The notes beneath the pieces are model-generated. The model saw only the letters and a program-made list of their open reading frames with translations, made no database searches and was not told the origin of the DNA. This document shows positions 43,283 to 46,964 of a DNA stretch of 46,964 nt, one piece after another. The position numbers were made by a program, and so were the translations under genes. Origin of the DNA: an uncultured Bacteroidales bacterium (GTDB lineage Bacteria; Bacteroidota; Bacteroidia; Bacteroidales; UBA932); assembly GCA_900319405.1 (NCBI GenBank), contig ONOH01000014.1, positions 1-46,964 on the forward strand, in the 5' to 3' direction. Each line of letters opens with the position of its first letter. Positions within the stretch are counted from its first letter, which is position 1.

Positions 43283-43310
43283 CGAAGATACTACTTTTTT
43301 CTTATCTTCG
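43283..43310 (+). promoter_or_regulatory. rpiB promoter region with inverted repeat
   Basis: TATCTTCG (43303-43310) is a near-consensus -7 element 22 bp before rpiB and also the right arm of a perfect 8-bp inverted repeat with CGAAGATA (43283-43290). Its left arm gives the same element on the other strand. GAAGATACTA recurs at the bcp promoter (43041-43050). Confidence 0.5.
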
Positions 43311-43332
43311 CAGAATAATTGAATTCTCGAGT

Positions 43333-43764
43333 ATGAAAATCGGCATTTGCAACGACCACGCAGGCGTGGAGTACAAGTTTAAACTGATGAAAATGCTGCA
43401 AAAACGCGGCATTGAAGTCGTGAATTTCGGCACGGACACGGAGGAGAGCGTAGATTATCCGGATTTTGCCCACGCACTGGCACAGGCCGTGGAAAACGGC
43501 AAGGTAGAGCTTGGAATAGCCCTTTGCGGAACCGGCAACGGCATGGCGATGAGCCTGAACAAGCACCGGGGCATCCGCGCCGGACTGGCCTGGGGAACAG
43601 CCATCGGCCATCTGGTGGCCCAGCACAACAATGCCAACGTCCTGGTGCTGCCGGCCCGTTTCATCAGCTACCGCATGGCATCGGCCATTGTGCGGGAATG
43701 GCTGGACACACCTTTTGAGGGCGGCCGTCACCAGGGACGCATCGACAAGATTCCCTGCCGATGA
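43333..43764 (+). CDS. rpiB: ribose-5-phosphate isomerase B
   Basis: Interconverts ribose 5-phosphate and ribulose 5-phosphate; RpiB/LacAB family. 143 residues from MKIGICNDHAGVEYKFKL. Motifs: Asp-His in NDHAG, the active-site Cys in ALCGTGNGMAMSLNKHRGIRAGLAW, and HNNANVLVLPARFI. Upstream in-frame sequence back to 43168 is not family-like, so the ATG at 43333 was chosen. It overlaps truB by 4 bp. The enzyme supplies ribose phosphate, the start of PRPP and purines. Confidence 0.95.
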   Translation: MKIGICNDHAGVEYKFKLMKMLQKRGIEVVNFGTDTEESVDYPDFAHALAQAVENGKVELGIALCGTGNGMAMSLNKHRGIRAGLAWGTAIGHLVAQHNNANVLVLPARFISYRMASAIVREWLDTPFEGGRHQGRIDKIPCR

Positions 43765-44573
43765 GTTTTACCCACGACATCGCAGATTATCCGGAAGGCA
43801 TCGTCCTGGCGGTGGATAAGCCGTATCGCTGGACATCGGCCGATGTGATCCGCAAGATCAAGTTTGCGGCCATCCGGCATTTTGGAAAGAAAAACCTGAA
43901 GGTGGGGCATGCCGGGACGCTGGATCCGCTGGCTACCGGCGTGCTGCTGCTGTGTATCGGCAATGCCTGCAAACGGGCGCAGGAGCTGCAGGATCACGAC
44001 AAAGAGTACATCGCACGCATTCGCTTTGGCGCCACCACCCCCTCTTACGATCTGGAAAAGGAGGTGGACCGCCGTTTCCCCTTCGAACACATTACGGCCG
44101 ATGCCGTCCGCGACGCCCTCCCCGCCTTCCTGGGGGAGCAGGAGCAGGTCGCCCCCCTTTTCAGCGCCAAAAGTGTGGACGGGGTGCGCGCCTACGAACT
44201 GGCCCGCAAGCTTTACCGCAGCGGACGGGCAGACGAACTGGATGCCGCCGCACTCGAAACCCTTCACCGCAATAAAATACGCATCAGCGAGCTGGAGCTG
44301 CTCTCCTTCGGGGCATCTTCCCTTCCTCCAGCTCTTCAGGATGCGGGCAACGCGTCTTCCCGCATCCACGTAGCCGACACGTCCGGGATGGGGCTGCCGG
44401 AGGCGGAGATTCGCATTACCTGTTCCAAGGGAACTTACATCCGGGCCTTTGCACGTGATTTGGGCGAGGCACTGGGATCCGGGGCGCATCTTGGCGGTCT
44501 CATCCGTTCCCGCAGCGGGGATTTCACTGTCGGCCAGGCGCTTTCGGTGGAAGAAGTCCTTGCATTGCTCTAG
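43761..44573 (+). CDS. truB: tRNA pseudouridine(55) synthase
   Basis: Makes pseudouridine 55 in the T loop of tRNAs. 270 residues; VLAVDKPYRWTSADV, then the catalytic Asp55 in GHAGTLDPLATGVLLLC, LFSAKSVDGVRAYELAR and CSKGTYIRAFARDLG. An insert of about 25 residues (FGASSLPPALQDAGNASSRIH) sits in the C-terminal half. Coupled to rpiB through ATGA. Confidence 0.97.
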   Translation: MSFTHDIADYPEGIVLAVDKPYRWTSADVIRKIKFAAIRHFGKKNLKVGHAGTLDPLATGVLLLCIGNACKRAQELQDHDKEYIARIRFGATTPSYDLEKEVDRRFPFEHITADAVRDALPAFLGEQEQVAPLFSAKSVDGVRAYELARKLYRSGRADELDAAALETLHRNKIRISELELLSFGASSLPPALQDAGNASSRIHVADTSGMGLPEAEIRITCSKGTYIRAFARDLGEALGSGAHLGGLIRSRSGDFTVGQALSVEEVLALL

Positions 44574-44590
44574 ATTTCTTCTTATCTTTG
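44560..44590 (+). promoter_or_regulatory. promoter for the NlpC/P60 gene, possibly leaderless
   Basis: TTGC (44560-44563), 19 bp, TATCTTTG (44583-44590), overlapping the end of truB. The -7 ends 1 bp before the first possible ATG (44592) and 4 bp before the second (44595), about where transcription should start. Confidence 0.55.
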
Positions 44591-44591
44591 G

Positions 44592-45542
44592 ATGATGAGA
44601 AAGTGGATTTTACTGACAGCCGGGCTTGTACTGGGCCTTTCTGTCCGTGCCCAGCAACTGGGCGTCGTCAACATCTCTGTCTGCAACCAGCGGGAAAAGC
44701 CGGAATACAGCGCGGAAATGGTCTCGCAGGCCCTCCTGGGCACACCGGTGCACATTCTTCGCACCGGAGGAGAATACAACTGGCCGGAAGTCCAGACTCC
44801 GGACAGCTACACGGGATGGGTCCATAAAGATGCCATCCGGTATATGGATCCGGAGCAGTACCACGCCTGGAACGCCGCCCCCAAGGTGGTGGTGACCTCG
44901 CTGTTCGCCCTGGTGCGCAAAGGCCCTTCGGAGAAAGCGGCCACCCTTTCGGACGTTGTGGCGGGCTGCCGGCTCAAATACCTCGGATATCAGCGGAAGT
45001 TCTATGTGGTGGAGTTCCCGGACGGCCGGGTGGGCTACATCTCCCGCAAAGACGCCCAGCCGGAATCGGCCTGGCGCAAAAACCTCAAACAGAGCCCGGA
45101 AGCCATCTTGGAAACGGCGCAGAGCATGCTGGGCTTCCCCTACATCTGGGCCGGAATGTCCCCCAAGGGGATGGACTGCAGCGGCTATGTACGCACCGTC
45201 CTGTTTATGCACGACATCATCATCCCGCGGGATGCGGGCCCCCAGTCCAAGGTGGGAAAGCGCATCGAGCGGATGGAAGAACTCCAGCCCGGAGACCTTG
45301 TATTCTTCGGCCGCAGAAAGGAAGACGGCACTCCCCGCGTGGGCCACGTCGGCTTCTATCTGGGGGAAGGCCGCTTCATCCACTCGCTGGGCCTGGTGAA
45401 AATGGGCAGTTTCCGCCCCGAAGACCCCCTCTATGATGCCTACAACACGGGCCGTTACCTCTTTGGCGGCAGGGTCCTCCCGTATGTGAACATAGATCCC
45501 GAAATTCAGACCACCCTTACAAACAGCTTTTATGCAGAGTAG
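44592..45542 (+). CDS. exported NlpC/P60 murein peptidase with SH3-like domains
   Basis: Predicted gamma-D-glutamyl-L-amino-acid endopeptidase of the YkfC type. 316 residues: signal peptide (MMRKWILLTAGLVLGLSVRA), two SH3b-like domains (about 25-85 and 95-155), then the NlpC/P60 domain with catalytic Cys196 (MDCSGYV), His252 (GHVGFYLG) and His264 (FIHSLG). The next gene encodes a dipeptide epimerase, which supports a job in cutting murein peptides to L-Ala-D-Glu. ATG at 44592 or 44595 can serve as the start; the second fits a leaderless message. It overlaps the next gene by 11 bp. Confidence 0.92.
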   Translation: MMRKWILLTAGLVLGLSVRAQQLGVVNISVCNQREKPEYSAEMVSQALLGTPVHILRTGGEYNWPEVQTPDSYTGWVHKDAIRYMDPEQYHAWNAAPKVVVTSLFALVRKGPSEKAATLSDVVAGCRLKYLGYQRKFYVVEFPDGRVGYISRKDAQPESAWRKNLKQSPEAILETAQSMLGFPYIWAGMSPKGMDCSGYVRTVLFMHDIIIPRDAGPQSKVGKRIERMEELQPGDLVFFGRRKEDGTPRVGHVGFYLGEGRFIHSLGLVKMGSFRPEDPLYDAYNTGRYLFGGRVLPYVNIDPEIQTTLTNSFYAE

Positions 45543-46665
45543 AAGAAATTTCCTGAAAAGTTCTTCGCTGGCCCTGGCGGGCGCAGCGCTGATGGGCTGC
45601 TCAGGAGGCGGTCCGCAGCGCTTCAACGTGGTGAAGGGAGACGGAAGAATGCAGCTGCGCTTTTTCCCCTATGAGTTGGAGCTCACGCATACGTTCACGG
45701 TGGCCTCCTACAGCCGTAAAACCACGCCGGACGTGCAGGTAGAGATTGAGTATGAGGGTGTTGTCGGCTACGGAGAGGCTTCCATGCCGCCTTATCTGGG
45801 GCAGTCGGTGGCCTCCGTCACGGCTTTTCTGGAAAAGGTGGACCTCTCGCAGTTCCCGGATCCCTTCCAGCTGGAAGATATCCTGTCCTACGTGGACGGC
45901 CTGTCGGAAGGCGACTCCGCCGCCAAGGCCGCCGTGGACATCGCCCTGCACGACCTGGTGGGAAAACTCATCGGCCAGCCCTGGTACCGCATCTGGGGGC
46001 TGAACCCCGCCAAGGCCCCTTCCACCACCTATACCATCGGCATTGACACCCCGGAGGTGGTTCGGGAAAAGACGCTGGAGGCTGCGGGGCGCTTCAACAT
46101 TCTAAAGGTAAAAGTGGGTCTGGACAGTGATGAGGAGATGATCCGCACCATCCGCAGCGTTAGCGACGTACCCCTTGCGGTAGATGCCAACCAAGGCTGG
46201 AAAGACCGTTCCAAGGCCCTGGACAAAATTCACTGGCTGGCCTCCCAGGGCGTGGTGATGGTGGAGCAGCCGCTGCCTGTCGGCCAGTTGGAAGACAGCG
46301 CCTGGCTCACCGAGCGCTCTCCCCTCCCCATCTTTGCCGATGAAAGCATCCAACGGCTCCGCGACATCCCCTCCCTGGCCGGCGCTTTTTCGGGCATCAA
46401 CATCAAGCTGATGAAGTGCACCGGTATGCGCGAAGCCTGGAAGATGGTTTCCATGGCCCGCGCCCTGGGGATGAAGGTGATGGTGGGCTGTATGACGGAA
46501 ACCTCCTGCGCCGTATCGGCCGCCGCGCAGCTCTCTCCCGCCGTAGATTTTGCCGACCTGGACGGAAACCTCCTCATCTCCAACGACCGCTTCCGCGGCG
46601 TACAGGTGGTCTCCGGAAAACTCACCCTCCCCGAGGCCCCCGGAATTGGAATCACACTCATTTAA
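45532..46665 (+). CDS. dipeptide epimerase, Tat-type putative lipoprotein
   Basis: Enolase-superfamily L-Ala-D/L-Glu epimerase by likeness. 377 residues. The barrel has the KxK pair (Lys192, Lys194 in LKVKVG), metal ligands Asp218 (AVDANQGW), Glu245 (VEQPL) and Asp270 (FADES), and the second acid/base Lys292 (NIKLMK). The N-terminus is unusual for the family: a twin-arginine signal (SRRNFLKSSSLALAGA) and a lipobox LMGC with Cys23. So the folded enzyme may be exported by Tat and lipid-anchored. With the upstream NlpC/P60 peptidase it would process murein peptides outside the cytoplasm. Confidence 0.92.
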   Translation: MQSRRNFLKSSSLALAGAALMGCSGGGPQRFNVVKGDGRMQLRFFPYELELTHTFTVASYSRKTTPDVQVEIEYEGVVGYGEASMPPYLGQSVASVTAFLEKVDLSQFPDPFQLEDILSYVDGLSEGDSAAKAAVDIALHDLVGKLIGQPWYRIWGLNPAKAPSTTYTIGIDTPEVVREKTLEAAGRFNILKVKVGLDSDEEMIRTIRSVSDVPLAVDANQGWKDRSKALDKIHWLASQGVVMVEQPLPVGQLEDSAWLTERSPLPIFADESIQRLRDIPSLAGAFSGINIKLMKCTGMREAWKMVSMARALGMKVMVGCMTETSCAVSAAAQLSPAVDFADLDGNLLISNDRFRGVQVVSGKLTLPEAPGIGITLI

Positions 46666-46677
46666 AACTTTATAATT

Positions 46678-46863
46678 ATGGCAAGCATTGTTTACATCGT
46701 AGGTCTTGTCCTCTCGGTCATCGCCGTCCTGGACATCATCAAAAAGCCCATCTCCCTGGTGGGTAAAATCGTCACCTCCATTATCGTCCTGGCCACCAGC
46801 TGGATTGGCCTCGCCGTGTACTTCCTCTACGCCAAGGACCATCTCACCGAATGGTTCAAGTAA
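46678..46863 (+). CDS. small two-helix membrane protein
   Basis: 61 residues with two hydrophobic helices (SIVYIVGLVLSVIAVLDII and IVTSIIVLATSWIGLAVYFLY) joined by KKPISLVGK. It resembles the short integral-membrane proteins often annotated as PLDc_N-like or hypothetical in Bacteroidota. It starts 12 bp after the epimerase stop codon in an A-rich context, so it is probably the last gene of that unit. The function is unknown. The remaining 100 bases of the window show nothing I can assign. Confidence 0.75.
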   Translation: MASIVYIVGLVLSVIAVLDIIKKPISLVGKIVTSIIVLATSWIGLAVYFLYAKDHLTEWFK

Positions 46864-46964
46864 TGAGAAGCTGTTTTGAAATAATTGCTCTTGTTATTTA
46901 CACGACCTTTCCGGCCATTTTCACCTTTCTCATCGGTCACGTAGCTACGGCTACGCTCCCTCTT

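Larger units (their letters stand above)
43021..43332. other. 312-bp intergenic region between bcp and rpiB, partly structured
   Basis: Holds the divergent bcp and rpiB promoters at its ends. The middle is GC-rich and can form a strong hairpin: CCGG+CGTGG (43123-43135) with CCACG+CCGG (43147-43155) around TTAAATTCTCG. Direct GGTCGA repeats lie at 43170-43175 and 43194-43199. An open frame from a TTG at 43168 runs into rpiB but resembles no known protein. I cannot assign an RNA family. Confidence 0.4.

Overview
The window looks like a chromosome segment of a GC-rich member of the Bacteroidota, probably order Bacteroidales. The reasons are promoters of the Bacteroidota type (TTTG or TTGC, 19-20 bp, TAnnTTTG) in front of many genes, start codons mostly in A-rich contexts without Shine-Dalgarno sequences, a DUF3078 protein, the lpxD-lpxC-lpxA order, and an archaeal/eukaryotic-type prolyl-tRNA synthetase. 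Almost all of it is dense housekeeping DNA. Many genes overlap by 1-17 bp, and no prophage, integron, CRISPR array, rRNA or tRNA gene was seen.

Layout. 1-1089: 3' part of a YfcC-type membrane transporter whose upstream sequence looks foreign to the family. 1225-2974 (-): a secreted coiled-coil protein and trpS. 3037-4270: a RAYT-type HUH transposase gene flanked on both sides by paired palindromes. 4294-9281 (-): dnaK, a FadL/OmpP1-like outer-membrane protein and a low-complexity lipoprotein. 9427-13041 (+): proS, DUF3078 protein, tilS. 13088-18057 (+): gpmI, lpxD, lpxC, lpxA and a WbqC-like protein. 18061-32583: purine block, with purE-purL-purC-purF-purM-purN-purH-purD on the minus strand, then a second SAICAR synthase and purB on the plus strand, then purA on the minus strand. 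32742-37254 (+): rimP-nusA-infB. 37261-43020 (-): tmk and a MauE/DoxX-like protein, rpsO-pnp, and bcp with a YbaK/ProX-type deacylase. 43333-46863 (+): rpiB-truB, then an NlpC/P60 peptidase, a dipeptide epimerase and a small membrane protein.

How the genes work together. The purine genes cover every step from PRPP to IMP and on to AMP, except that no purK is present. The lpx genes make the early lipid A precursors. The last genes look like an exported murein-peptide processing pair. rpsO-pnp and rimP-nusA-infB are classic translation and RNA-processing operons, and both carry structured leaders here.

The most unusual signals are: (1) the RAYT gene and its palindromes, which always come as pairs exactly 51 bp apart, including one pair inserted in frame in the tilS coding sequence; (2) a PurF that lacks the N-terminal catalytic cysteine but keeps four candidate iron-sulphur cysteines; (3) two different forms of SAICAR synthase; (4) candidate leader or attenuator RNAs before proS, rimP, rpsO, pnp and purL; (5) an LpxC without the FabZ domain it is fused to in related organisms. 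All assignments come from reading the sequence; no database search was run.
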